Shown here piece by piece: positions 1 to 5,628 of a stretch of DNA of 10,829 nt; position 1 is the stretch's first letter; each line of letters starts with the position of its first letter. The position numbers and the translations under genes were made by a program. Below the pieces are notes generated by a model that made no database searches, was not told the origin of the DNA, and worked only from the letters and a program-made list of their open reading frames with translations. This stretch comes from Hydrogenophilales bacterium (GTDB taxonomy: Bacteria > Pseudomonadota > Gammaproteobacteria > Burkholderiales > Thiobacillaceae): positions 1 to 10,829 of the forward strand of contig JAABQE010000238.1 of NCBI GenBank assembly GCA_011391655.1, written 5' to 3'.

Positions 1-663
1 GTAGGCCAGCGCGACCGTACCGAAGCCAACGTTCTTGCTCACGCCGAGCTTGAAGTCGGTGTAGGAGGCATCTTCGTTGTCATTGACGTCCTGGTAACCA
101 ATATGACCCAGAATGCCCCAGCCATCTCCGAGATCGTAGTTGGCATTGGCTTCGATGTAATAGCTGCCCTGGGTTTCGCCGGTGGGATCAGTGGCCGTGC
201 CCCAGCCGACGAACTGGTCGGAAACGGTGTAGCTGTACTTGGCGCTCAGGAATTTCCAGCTGGCACCCAGATAGAGCTCGGTTGTGTTCGGATCATTCGC
301 GCCGGCGATCTCATCGCCCGGGTAGTAATAGGTGATGATGCCGACGTCATAGCCAAAGTCATCCACCGCACCCTTGTAACCACCATAGAAATCGATTTCC
401 ATGCTGTTGTTGGTCAAGTAGCCCTGGGAAACCCAGTCGACGTTCGACGCCCAGGTGCCGATGTAGAAACCGCTGGCGTGTGCATAGTCAAAGCCGCCCT
501 GGATGGCGGGGCCATTCTGGGTTTGCGACACACCGCGGAACACATAGTCCGAAGTCAGAGTAAGGTTGGCGCTCAGGGTATGCGGGCTGGTTTCTTCAGC
601 CATCACGACGCCAGGCGCGCCCACCATGCCAGCCAACACCAGTGCAGATACGATTTTTTTCAT
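1..663 (-). CDS. TorF-family putative porin (TIGR02001-like), 3' end outside window
   Basis: The reading frame is open from an ATG at 663-661 to the left edge, giving 221 codons without a stop. Residues 1-22 form a clear Sec signal peptide: MKK, then a hydrophobic stretch ending VMA before EE. The mature part is rich in aromatic and Gly residues in alternating patterns typical of outer-membrane beta strands. The early stretch LTLTSDYVFRGVSQTQNGPA is the hallmark of the TIGR02001/TorF putative porin family, followed by QGGFDYAHASGFYIGTWASN. Family members are usually only slightly longer, so probably just 10-25 residues are missing. The protein is expected to be a small outer-membrane channel; its substrate is not established. 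In many betaproteobacteria this family sits beside glnK-amtB, which fits the sigma-54/NtrC-type promoter seen upstream here. GGGGAA about 7 bases before the ATG is a modest ribosome-binding site. The family call is from recalled motifs, not a search. Confidence 0.87.
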   Translation of the reverse strand, partial: MKKIVSALVLAGMVGAPGVVMAEETSPHTLSANLTLTSDYVFRGVSQTQNGPAIQGGFDYAHASGFYIGTWASNVDWVSQGYLTNNSMEIDFYGGYKGAVDDFGYDVGIITYYYPGDEIAGANDPNTTELYLGASWKFLSAKYSYTVSDQFVGWGTATDPTGETQGSYYIEANANYDLGDGWGILGHIGYQDVNDNEDASYTDFKLGVSKNVGFGTVALAY

Positions 664-689
664 GCTGAAATTCCCCGATGTAAGAAGAG

Positions 690-701
690 TGCAATATTGC
701 A
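690..701. repeat. 12-bp perfect palindrome at the predicted porin transcription start
   Basis: TGCAATATTGCA is a perfect palindrome. It would occupy about +1 to +12 of the porin transcript if transcription starts near 701. It could be an operator or chance; the arms are too short for a stable RNA hairpin. Confidence 0.45.
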
Positions 702-710
702 ACCCGATAA

Positions 711-728
711 AAGCACAAGGCGTGCCAA
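711..728 (-). promoter_or_regulatory. Sigma-54 (-24/-12) promoter for the TorF-type porin
   Basis: On the minus strand, 728 down to 711 reads TTGGCACGCCTTGTGCTT. The established RpoN consensus is TGGCACG-N4-TTGC(A/T); this site matches at every conserved base except the first T of TTGC, which is G. The invariant GG (726-725) and GC (714-713) are separated by exactly 10 bases, as required. Transcription would start near 701, leaving a leader of about 38 bases before the porin ATG. Two NtrC-like sites lie upstream at suitable distances. No competing sigma-70 promoter of similar quality was noticed on this strand. Confidence 0.85.
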
Positions 729-788
729 ATAATTAATCAAATATATTCAATTAGTTACCACATGTCGCGCACCATACTGCTACATCAA

Positions 789-805
789 CGCACTATCCCG
801 GTGCG
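789..805 (-). promoter_or_regulatory. NtrC-type enhancer site, promoter-proximal
   Basis: CGCACTATCCCGGTGCG has perfect 5-base inverted arms (CGCAC and GTGCG) around a 7-base centre. NtrC sites have the form GCAC-N7-GTGC, and the classic glnA enhancer TGCACTATATTGGTGCA agrees with this site also in the inner ACTAT and GGTG bases. The centre at 797 lies about 96 bases upstream of the predicted sigma-54 start. Identification as an NtrC site rests on consensus only. Confidence 0.75.
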
Positions 806-819
806 CCAGAAAACCAGTC

Positions 820-836
820 CGCACATTTTTCGTGCG
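820..836 (-). promoter_or_regulatory. NtrC-type enhancer site, promoter-distal
   Basis: CGCACATTTTTCGTGCG again has perfect arms CGCAC and GTGCG with a 7-base centre. Its centre (828) is 31 bp, or about three helical turns, from the first site and about 127 bases upstream of the predicted sigma-54 start. This spacing resembles the paired strong NtrC sites upstream of enteric glnA. It ends 52 bases before the divergent ubiK start, so it could also affect that gene. Confidence 0.72.
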
Positions 837-888
837 ATACAGCGCTGGGTAGCTGTTGCTACACTTCATCCACTTAATGGAGCCCGAT

Positions 889-1134
889 ATGAAACCCGCG
901 ACCCCCGCTTTCCTCAATGAGTTGACCAACAAACTGGGCGAGATCCTCAAACAGTCCCCCGCCAAAGACATCGAGCACAACCTCAAGGCCGGCGTCACCG
1001 CCATGCTGGGCAAGCTGGACATGGTGAGCCGCGAAGAATTCGATGTGCAGACCGAAGTGCTGGCGCGCACGCGCGCAAAGCTCGAGGCACTGGAGGCGCG
1101 GCTGGCCGAGCTGGAAAAGCAGCGCACCGAATAA
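889..1134 (+). CDS. ubiK: Ubiquinone biosynthesis accessory factor UbiK (BMFP domain)
   Basis: This 81-residue protein belongs to the BMFP/YqiC family, now called UbiK, an accessory factor that works with UbiJ in the soluble ubiquinone-biosynthesis complex under aerobic conditions. The N-terminal half (PAFLNELTNKLGEILKQSP) is the amphipathic segment. The C-terminal half, from VSREEFDVQ onward, carries the family signature followed by a Leu/Glu/Arg heptad coiled coil (LEALEARLAELEKQ) thought to drive trimer formation. The length is close to the usual 80-100 residues. The ATG at 889 is chosen because GGAG (879-882) sits 6 bases upstream; an in-frame ATG at 877 and a TTG at 856 lack a comparable site. 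The stop is followed immediately by the yifB start, and this order is common in betaproteobacteria. NtrC-like sites lie just upstream, but no clear sigma-70 promoter was identified. Confidence 0.9.
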   Translation: MKPATPAFLNELTNKLGEILKQSPAKDIEHNLKAGVTAMLGKLDMVSREEFDVQTEVLARTRAKLEALEARLAELEKQRTE

Positions 1135-2625
1135 GTGGCGGTCGCCGTCGTCAAGAGCCGGGCGCTTACCGGCATGGACGCGCCCGAGGTCGTGGTCGAG
1201 GCGCATCTGGCCAATGGCCTGCCCGCGTTCACCCTGGTCGGCCTGCCTGAAACCGAGGTGAAGGAAGCACGCGACCGCGTGCGCGCAGCGATCCAGAACG
1301 CGCGCTTCGAGTTTCCGGCGCGGCGCATCACGGTCAACCTCGCGCCCGCCGATTTGCCCAAGGAATCCGGACGCTTTGACTTGCCGATCGCGCTGGCGAT
1401 CCTGGCGGCATCCGGACAGATCCCCTCCACCCGCTTCGCCGATACCGAATTCGCCGGCGAACTGGCGCTGACCGGCGAACTGCGCCCGGTGCGCGGCGCG
1501 CTGGCGATGGCGCTCGCCACCCGCGCGCTCAATCACACCCTGGTGTTGCCGCAACACTCGGCCCAGGAGGCCGCGCTCGCCAGCGGCATCGACGTGCGCG
1601 CGGCCAGCAGCCTGCTGGAGGTATGCGGCTGGCTCGCTGGTCAGGGCGAACTCTCCGCACCTGCCGCCCCCGAATCACCCGCTGCCCCCGACTACCCCGA
1701 TTTTGCCGACGTCAAAGGTCAGGCAGCAGCCAAGCGCGCGCTGGAAGTCGCCGCCTCAGGTGGTCATTCGGCACTTCTCTCCGGCCCGCCAGGCACCGGC
1801 AAATCCATGCTGGCGGCCCGCTTTCCCGGCATCCTGCCGGCGATGGACGAAGCCGAAGCGCTGGAAGCCGCCGCTGTGCAATCGCTCAACGGCGGTTTCC
1901 GCCTCGATCACTGGCGGCGGCGGCCGTTTCGCTCACCTCACCACACGGCGTCCGGGGTGGCGCTGGTCGGCGGCGGCGGCAATCCGCGCCCGGGCGAAAT
2001 TTCGCTGGCGCATCACGGGGTGCTGTTTCTCGACGAGCTGCCAGAATTCTCGCGGCAGGTGCTCGAAGTGCTGCGCGAGCCGCTGGAAACCGGCCGCATC
2101 ACGATTTCGCGCGCGGCGCGGCAAGCCGATTTCCCGGCACGGTTTCAACTCATCGCTGCGATGAACCCCTGCCCCTGCGGCTATCTGGGCCATCCCACCC
2201 AAGCCTGCCGCGATACCCCGGACCAGATTGCTCGCTATCGCGCACGCATCTCCGGACCCTTGCTGGATCGCATCGACATCCAGATCAGCGTACCGGCATT
2301 GACGCAGGACGAATTGATGACGGCTGCCGCAGGCGAATCCAGCGCAGACATCCGAACGCGGGTCGAAGCGGCACGCGCGCGACAACTGGCACGCCAGGGC
2401 AAGCCCAACGCCGCGCTCGGCACCCAGGAAGTTGACCGGTTTTGCAAGCTGGACACGGCGGGTGAAACCCTGCTCAAGCAGGCGATCACACGCCTGAACC
2501 TGTCGGCGCGCGCGTATCACCGCGTGCTCAAACTGGCACGCAGCGTGGCCGATCTGGCGGGCAGCGATGCCATCACTACGACGCATCTGGCCGAGGCCAT
2601 TCAATACCGCAGGGGGGCCGCATGA
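1135..2625 (+). CDS. comM: YifB/ComM-family Mg-chelatase-like AAA+ ATPase
   Basis: This 496-residue protein matches the full length of the YifB/ComM family. ComM is a hexameric helicase that promotes branch migration when incoming DNA is integrated during natural transformation; its role in non-transformable bacteria is unclear. The N-terminal domain (about 1-170) has the family stretches GLPAFTLVGLPETEVKEARD and LAPADLPKESGRFDLPIAL. The AAA+ core has Walker A GPPGTGKS at 217-224 and Walker B VLFLDELPEF at 296-305, followed by AMNPCPCGYLGHP (around 342-354), whose cysteines typify the family. The Mg-chelatase C-terminal domain includes LSARAYHRVLKLARSVADL. Translation starts at a GTG directly after the ubiK TAA with no separate ribosome-binding site, so coupling is likely. 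The TGA stop overlaps the next gene's ATG. Confidence 0.95.
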   Translation: MAVAVVKSRALTGMDAPEVVVEAHLANGLPAFTLVGLPETEVKEARDRVRAAIQNARFEFPARRITVNLAPADLPKESGRFDLPIALAILAASGQIPSTRFADTEFAGELALTGELRPVRGALAMALATRALNHTLVLPQHSAQEAALASGIDVRAASSLLEVCGWLAGQGELSAPAAPESPAAPDYPDFADVKGQAAAKRALEVAASGGHSALLSGPPGTGKSMLAARFPGILPAMDEAEALEAAAVQSLNGGFRLDHWRRRPFRSPHHTASGVALVGGGGNPRPGEISLAHHGVLFLDELPEFSRQVLEVLREPLETGRITISRAARQADFPARFQLIAAMNPCPCGYLGHPTQACRDTPDQIARYRARISGPLLDRIDIQISVPALTQDELMTAAAGESSADIRTRVEAARARQLARQGKPNAALGTQEVDRFCKLDTAGETLLKQAITRLNLSARAYHRVLKLARSVADLAGSDAITTTHLAEAIQYRRGAA

Positions 2626-3653
2626 GCGATCCATTCGAATCGTGGCAGGAAGAGAAACGCTCGGCCTGGCTCTACCGGGTGGTCGCCGAATGCGAACGCG
2701 GCACCCCACGCGCCGCGCTGTTCATTGAGCTGGCGCAAGCTGCCGAGGACCAGGCCGATATCTGGCTCGCCGCCATCACACAACGCGGCGACCCCGTACC
2801 CGCGCCCTTTCACCCCGATCTGCGCACCCGCGTCGTCGCAGGCATGACGCGGGTGTTCAAGCCACGCGCCATGCGCAGCGTGCTGGCGGCGATGAAGGTG
2901 CGCGGTATGGTGCTGTACACACAAAATCCGCCCCACCCGACGCCGATGCATCGCGACGACATCGGCAAGCGTCACCGCAGCGGTGCCAGCGGCAACGCCC
3001 TGCGCGCCGGGGTGTTCGGCGTCAACGACGGCCTGGTATCGAATGCCGCACTGATTTTTGGTGTGGCGGGCGCGTCGCCCGAGCCTTCGATCATCGTGCT
3101 GACCGGCGTGGCCGGTTTGCTGGCGGGCGCCTTTTCAATGGCGGCGGGCGAATATATTTCGGTGCGATCGCAACGCGAAATGTTTGAATACCAGATCGGT
3201 CTGGAACGCGACGAGCTGGAAAAGTACCCGGACGAGGAAGCCGCCGAGCTGGCGCTGATTTACGCCGCCAAGGGCATCAGCCCGGAGGAGGCGCGACGGG
3301 TGGCCGACAAGTTGATGGAAGATCCCGAACGCGCGCTCGACACGCTGGCGCGCGAAGAACTCGGCCTCAATCCGGATGATCTCGGCTCGCCGTGGGTGGC
3401 TGCGATCTCATCGTTTTCGGCCTTCACCTTTGGGGCCGCCTTGCCGCTGCTGCCCTTCCTGCTCGGCCACAGCCATGCGCTGGTCACGTCGATCAGCCTC
3501 ACCGCGCTCGGTCTGTTCCTGGTCGGCGCCAGCATGAGCCTGTTCACCGGCCGCCATGCCGTTCTGAGCGGCCTGCGCATGCTGGGTATCGGCGGTGCGG
3601 CGGGGCTGGCGACGTATTTCATCGGCGCCTGGCTCGGGGTGAACCTGGCTTGA
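2622..3653 (+). CDS. VIT1/CCC1-family membrane transporter with degenerate ferritin-like N-terminus
   Basis: This 343-residue protein has two parts. Residues about 10-100 resemble the ferritin/rubrerythrin-like helices that precede the transporter in one bacterial subgroup (EEKRSAWLYRVVAECERGTP, then ELAQAAEDQADIW). The usual ExxH metal-ligand pattern before the Trp appears lost, with Gln where His is expected. Residues about 125-343 form a CCC1/VIT1 domain: first membrane helix with FGVNDGLVSNAALIFGVAGA, second helix ending MAAGEYISVRSQRE (173-186), a charged Glu-rich cytoplasmic segment (about 187-250) that in VIT1 binds metal ions, and three C-terminal membrane helices (about 257-281, 286-309, 318-341). 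The family exports Fe2+ or Mn2+ from the cytosol; the actual ion here cannot be told from sequence. The start overlaps the yifB stop in ATGA, giving a three-gene operon with ubiK and yifB. The functional link to those two is unclear. Confidence 0.9.
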   Translation: MSDPFESWQEEKRSAWLYRVVAECERGTPRAALFIELAQAAEDQADIWLAAITQRGDPVPAPFHPDLRTRVVAGMTRVFKPRAMRSVLAAMKVRGMVLYTQNPPHPTPMHRDDIGKRHRSGASGNALRAGVFGVNDGLVSNAALIFGVAGASPEPSIIVLTGVAGLLAGAFSMAAGEYISVRSQREMFEYQIGLERDELEKYPDEEAAELALIYAAKGISPEEARRVADKLMEDPERALDTLAREELGLNPDDLGSPWVAAISSFSAFTFGAALPLLPFLLGHSHALVTSISLTALGLFLVGASMSLFTGRHAVLSGLRMLGIGGAAGLATYFIGAWLGVNLA

Positions 3654-3683
3654 TTTAACCGGGCATCAACCCGGCTGAATCAA
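3650..3683. terminator. Stem-loop between convergent transporter gene and zwf, possible bidirectional terminator
   Basis: TTGATTTA (3650-3657) pairs with TGAATCAA (3676-3683) with one G-T wobble. After one mismatch, CCGGG (3659-3663) pairs with CCCGG (3670-3674), closing the loop CATCAA. The stem therefore has about 13 pairs and includes the stop codons of both flanking genes (3651-3653 on plus, 3682-3680 on minus). Neither side has a clear T tract, so rho-independent termination is uncertain; it may instead protect mRNA 3' ends. Confidence 0.55.
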
Positions 3684-5077
3684 CTCTGGGGCGGACGCGG
3701 GTTGTGCCAACGCCCGCCGGCCAGCAGCAGATCGGCCTCTTGTGGTCCCCAGGTGCCCACTTCGTAGGTGCAGGCCGGATCGCGATGCGACAGCACCGGC
3801 TCGACGATCCGCCAGGCCGCTTCCACCGCGTCCTGCCGCGCGAACAACATCGCTTCGCCGTCCAGCGCATCGCCCAGCAAACGCTCGTAGGCGCTCATCT
3901 CGTCCGGGTGGTTATTGCAGACATACAGCTCCACCGGCCGCCCCACCATGCGATCCCCGGCGTTCTTGGTGCGCGCGCCCAGCGCAATCGACACAGTGGG
4001 AGACACCCGCATGCGCAGGTAGTTGGTGGCAAGGGGGCCGGCTTCCGACAGGGAAAACACCCGCTGCGGCGGCAATTGGAACTCGGCGCGGATCTCGGTG
4101 GTGGTTACCGGCAGGCTCTTGCCGGTACGAATGATGAAAGGCACGCCGGCCCAGCGCCAGCTATCCACAAAGAAACGCGCGGCGACAAAGGTCTCGGTAT
4201 CCGAGCCGTGTGCCACCCCTTCTTCTTGTCTATAGCCTTCGTACTGCCCGCGCACGATATCGCCGGGCGCCAGCGGACGGATGGCCTTGAGCAATTTGGC
4301 CTGCTCGTCGCGGATGGCCTCGGCGCTGGTGCCGAGCGGCGGCTCCATGGCGAGCAGCGCCAGAATCTGCAGCAAATGGTTTTGCAGCACGTCGCGGATG
4401 GCGCCGACCGAATCGTAGAAGCGCCCGCGTCCCGCCACCCCGAAGTCTTCCGCCATGGTGATCTGCACCTGGCGGATATGGTTGCGGTTCCAGATCGGTT
4501 CGAGGAACGAGTTGGCGAAACGGAAATAGATGATGTTTTGCACCGCCTCCTTGCCGAGGTAGTGGTCGATCCGGAAGATGCTGGATTCCGGCAAAGCTTC
4601 ATGCAACGTGGCATTGAGCGCGCGCGCCGTCTCCAGATCACGGCCGAAGGGTTTTTCGACCACCACGCGTGCATCCTGGGTGCAACCGGCTGCCGCCAGG
4701 CCACGCACCACGACGGGAAACATCGACGGCGGAATCGCGAAGTAATGCAGCGGGCGGCTGCGCCCGTCCAGCGCGCGGCGCAACTCGTCGTACGTCGCAG
4801 CATCTTCATAGTCGCCATTGATATACGTCAGCAAGCTCACCAGATTGCGGAACACCGATTCGTCCATCCCGCTGCCGCCAAACCGGGTGATGCCCTCGTG
4901 CGCGTGGGCGCGCAGCTCCTCGATCCCCCAGCCCGGCGAGTGCGCCACACAGAAAATGGGCGGCAGCGTGCGGCCGTGTCTCAACATGTCGTACAGGGCG
5001 GGGAAGATCTTGCGCCGGGACAGGTCGCCGGTGGCGCCAAACAAAACCAGCGCGTCGGAAGGAAGATTCTCGGTCAT
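3680..5077 (-). CDS. zwf: Glucose-6-phosphate 1-dehydrogenase
   Basis: The enzyme oxidises glucose 6-phosphate to 6-phosphoglucono-1,5-lactone with NADP+ (sometimes NAD+), the entry to the oxidative pentose phosphate and Entner-Doudoroff routes, in the cytoplasm. The 465 residues are slightly shorter than the usual 480-500, but all key motifs are present. The N-terminal dinucleotide-binding loop is [11 protein letters not shown] (13-23); EKPFG is at 141-145; the active-site signature RIDHYLGKE is at 169-177, with Asp171 and His172; and LQNHLLQ places the catalytic His at 234. The C-terminal beta-sheet domain includes RIDH-distal family stretches such as [10 protein letters not shown]. The ATG at 5077 is favoured because the glycine-rich loop begins 13 residues later, and AGGA lies about 10 bases upstream. 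pgl and edd are not adjacent, so zwf appears as a single gene facing the ubiK operon. No confident promoter was found in the 5078-5192 region. Confidence 0.96.
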   Translation of the reverse strand: MTENLPSDALVLFGATGDLSRRKIFPALYDMLRHGRTLPPIFCVAHSPGWGIEELRAHAHEGITRFGGSGMDESVFRNLVSLLTYINGDYEDAATYDELRRALDGRSRPLHYFAIPPSMFPVVVRGLAAAGCTQDARVVVEKPFGRDLETARALNATLHEALPESSIFRIDHYLGKEAVQNIIYFRFANSFLEPIWNRNHIRQVQITMAEDFGVAGRGRFYDSVGAIRDVLQNHLLQILALLAMEPPLGTSAEAIRDEQAKLLKAIRPLAPGDIVRGQYEGYRQEEGVAHGSDTETFVAARFFVDSWRWAGVPFIIRTGKSLPVTTTEIRAEFQLPPQRVFSLSEAGPLATNYLRMRVSPTVSIALGARTKNAGDRMVGRPVELYVCNNHPDEMSAYERLLGDALDGEAMLFARQDAVEAAWRIVEPVLSHRDPACTYEVGTWGPQEADLLLAGGRWHNPRPPQS

Positions 5078-5132
5078 GGCGAAAGCGTCCTGATCAGGGG
5101 CAAAGAGCGGCGCAATCTTAAACCAGTATTCG

Positions 5133-5155
5133 CCCGCAACCCGACTGCTTGCGGG
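5133..5155. repeat. 7-bp inverted repeat upstream of zwf
   Basis: CCCGCAA (5133-5139) and TTGCGGG (5149-5155) are perfect inverted arms separated by 9 bases. They lie 56-78 bases upstream of the zwf start, in the zwf-rpmE divergent region. It may be an operator or leader hairpin for zwf; it does not resemble the HexR consensus, and chance is possible in G+C-rich DNA. Confidence 0.35.
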
Positions 5156-5192
5156 ACGTAGAGCCTCCCATAATCGAGTGCTGCGGCATGGC

Positions 5193-5221
5193 TTGATTCT
5201 ATCCAGCAGTTTCGATATACT
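5193..5221 (+). promoter_or_regulatory. Sigma-70 promoter of rpmE
   Basis: TTGATT (5193-5198) and TATACT (5216-5221) are separated by exactly 17 bases and match the -35 and -10 consensus at 4 and 5 of 6 positions. Transcription would begin near 5228, about 32 bases before the rpmE ATG. The strength fits a ribosomal-protein gene. Confidence 0.8.
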
Positions 5222-5259
5222 CTCGCGTTCTCCGAATTCAACCTATTGAAGGAATTGCC

Positions 5260-5466
5260 ATGAAATCCGGCATTCATCCCAATTACAAAGAAGTAGCCAT
5301 CACCTGTTCGTGTGGCAACGCGTTTGTAACCCGTTCCACGCTGGGTAAAGAACAGTTGCACGTCGAAGTGTGCTCGTCCTGCCATCCGTTCTATACCGGC
5401 AAGCAGAAGATCGTCGACACCGCTGGCCGCATTGAGAAATTCCGCCAGCGTTATGGCATGAAGTAA
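5260..5466 (+). CDS. rpmE: 50S ribosomal protein L31, zinc-binding (C+) form
   Basis: This 68-residue protein is full length for bL31, which bridges the large and small subunits near the central protuberance. [12 protein letters not shown] is the standard N-terminus. Cys16, Cys18, Cys38 and Cys41 (CSCGN and [12 protein letters not shown]) form the zinc-binding set of the C+ type, as opposed to the zinc-free paralogue made under zinc starvation. The C-terminus [13 protein letters not shown] is typical. AAGGA (5249-5253) sits 6 bases before the ATG. The gene has its own promoter and a strong terminator, so it forms a single-gene unit. No Zur-like site was noticed upstream. Confidence 0.97.
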   Translation: MKSGIHPNYKEVAITCSCGNAFVTRSTLGKEQLHVEVCSSCHPFYTGKQKIVDTAGRIEKFRQRYGMK

Positions 5467-5486
5467 GCAGTCTGTACGATGCAGTC

Positions 5487-5510
5487 AAAAAGCGGCTTCG
5501 GCCGCTTTTT
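5487..5510 (+). terminator. Rho-independent terminator of rpmE
   Basis: AGCGGC (5491-5496), loop TTCG (5497-5500), GCCGCT (5501-5506), with AAAA before and TTTT after. The UUCG tetraloop on a G+C stem followed by a T run is a textbook intrinsic terminator, located 20 bases past the rpmE stop. The flanking A tract lets it also act on transcripts coming from the other side. Confidence 0.93.
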
Positions 5511-5628
5511 GCGTTCCTGCACCCATCATCGCTCACCCATCAAGACGACCGCATTTTGCGCATAGGGGCTGGATGGTGGCGCGCCTTGAGCGGTATCATG
5601 CACAGGCTGCATTCCAGGATAGATTCAC
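5511..5628. other. Intergenic stretch between rpmE terminator and M48 gene
   Basis: About 118 bases with no gene. A TATCAT at 5594-5599 could be a -10 element for the protease operon but no matching -35 element stands 16-18 bases before it, so no promoter is called. The only other visible signal is the AGGA (5616-5619) that supports the GTG start at 5629. Confidence 0.5.

Noticed and set aside
103..732. A 209-codon plus-strand open frame at the left end
   Set aside because: It is antisense to the porin, whose signal peptide and TIGR02001-type motifs are on the minus strand, and it runs across the sigma-54 promoter.
735..747. IHF site between the enhancers and the sigma-54 promoter
   Set aside because: AATCAA matches the first half of WATCAA-N4-TTR, but the second half reads ATT, so the match is incomplete. 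It is mentioned only as context.
769..783. Possible third NtrC site GCACCATACTGCTAC
   Set aside because: Only the left arm matches GCAC; the right arm is CTAC rather than GTGC. It may be a weak site but does not merit a feature.
780..1557. Two long minus-strand open frames opposite ubiK and the start of yifB
   Set aside because: They are low-complexity Ser/Arg/Ala or Gly/Arg-rich translations. The ubiK and yifB frames carry clear family signatures on the other strand.
3704..5161. A 485-codon open frame on the plus strand opposite zwf
   Set aside because: zwf has all its catalytic motifs on the minus strand. The plus-strand translation is rich in Arg, His and Gln with no recognisable domain.
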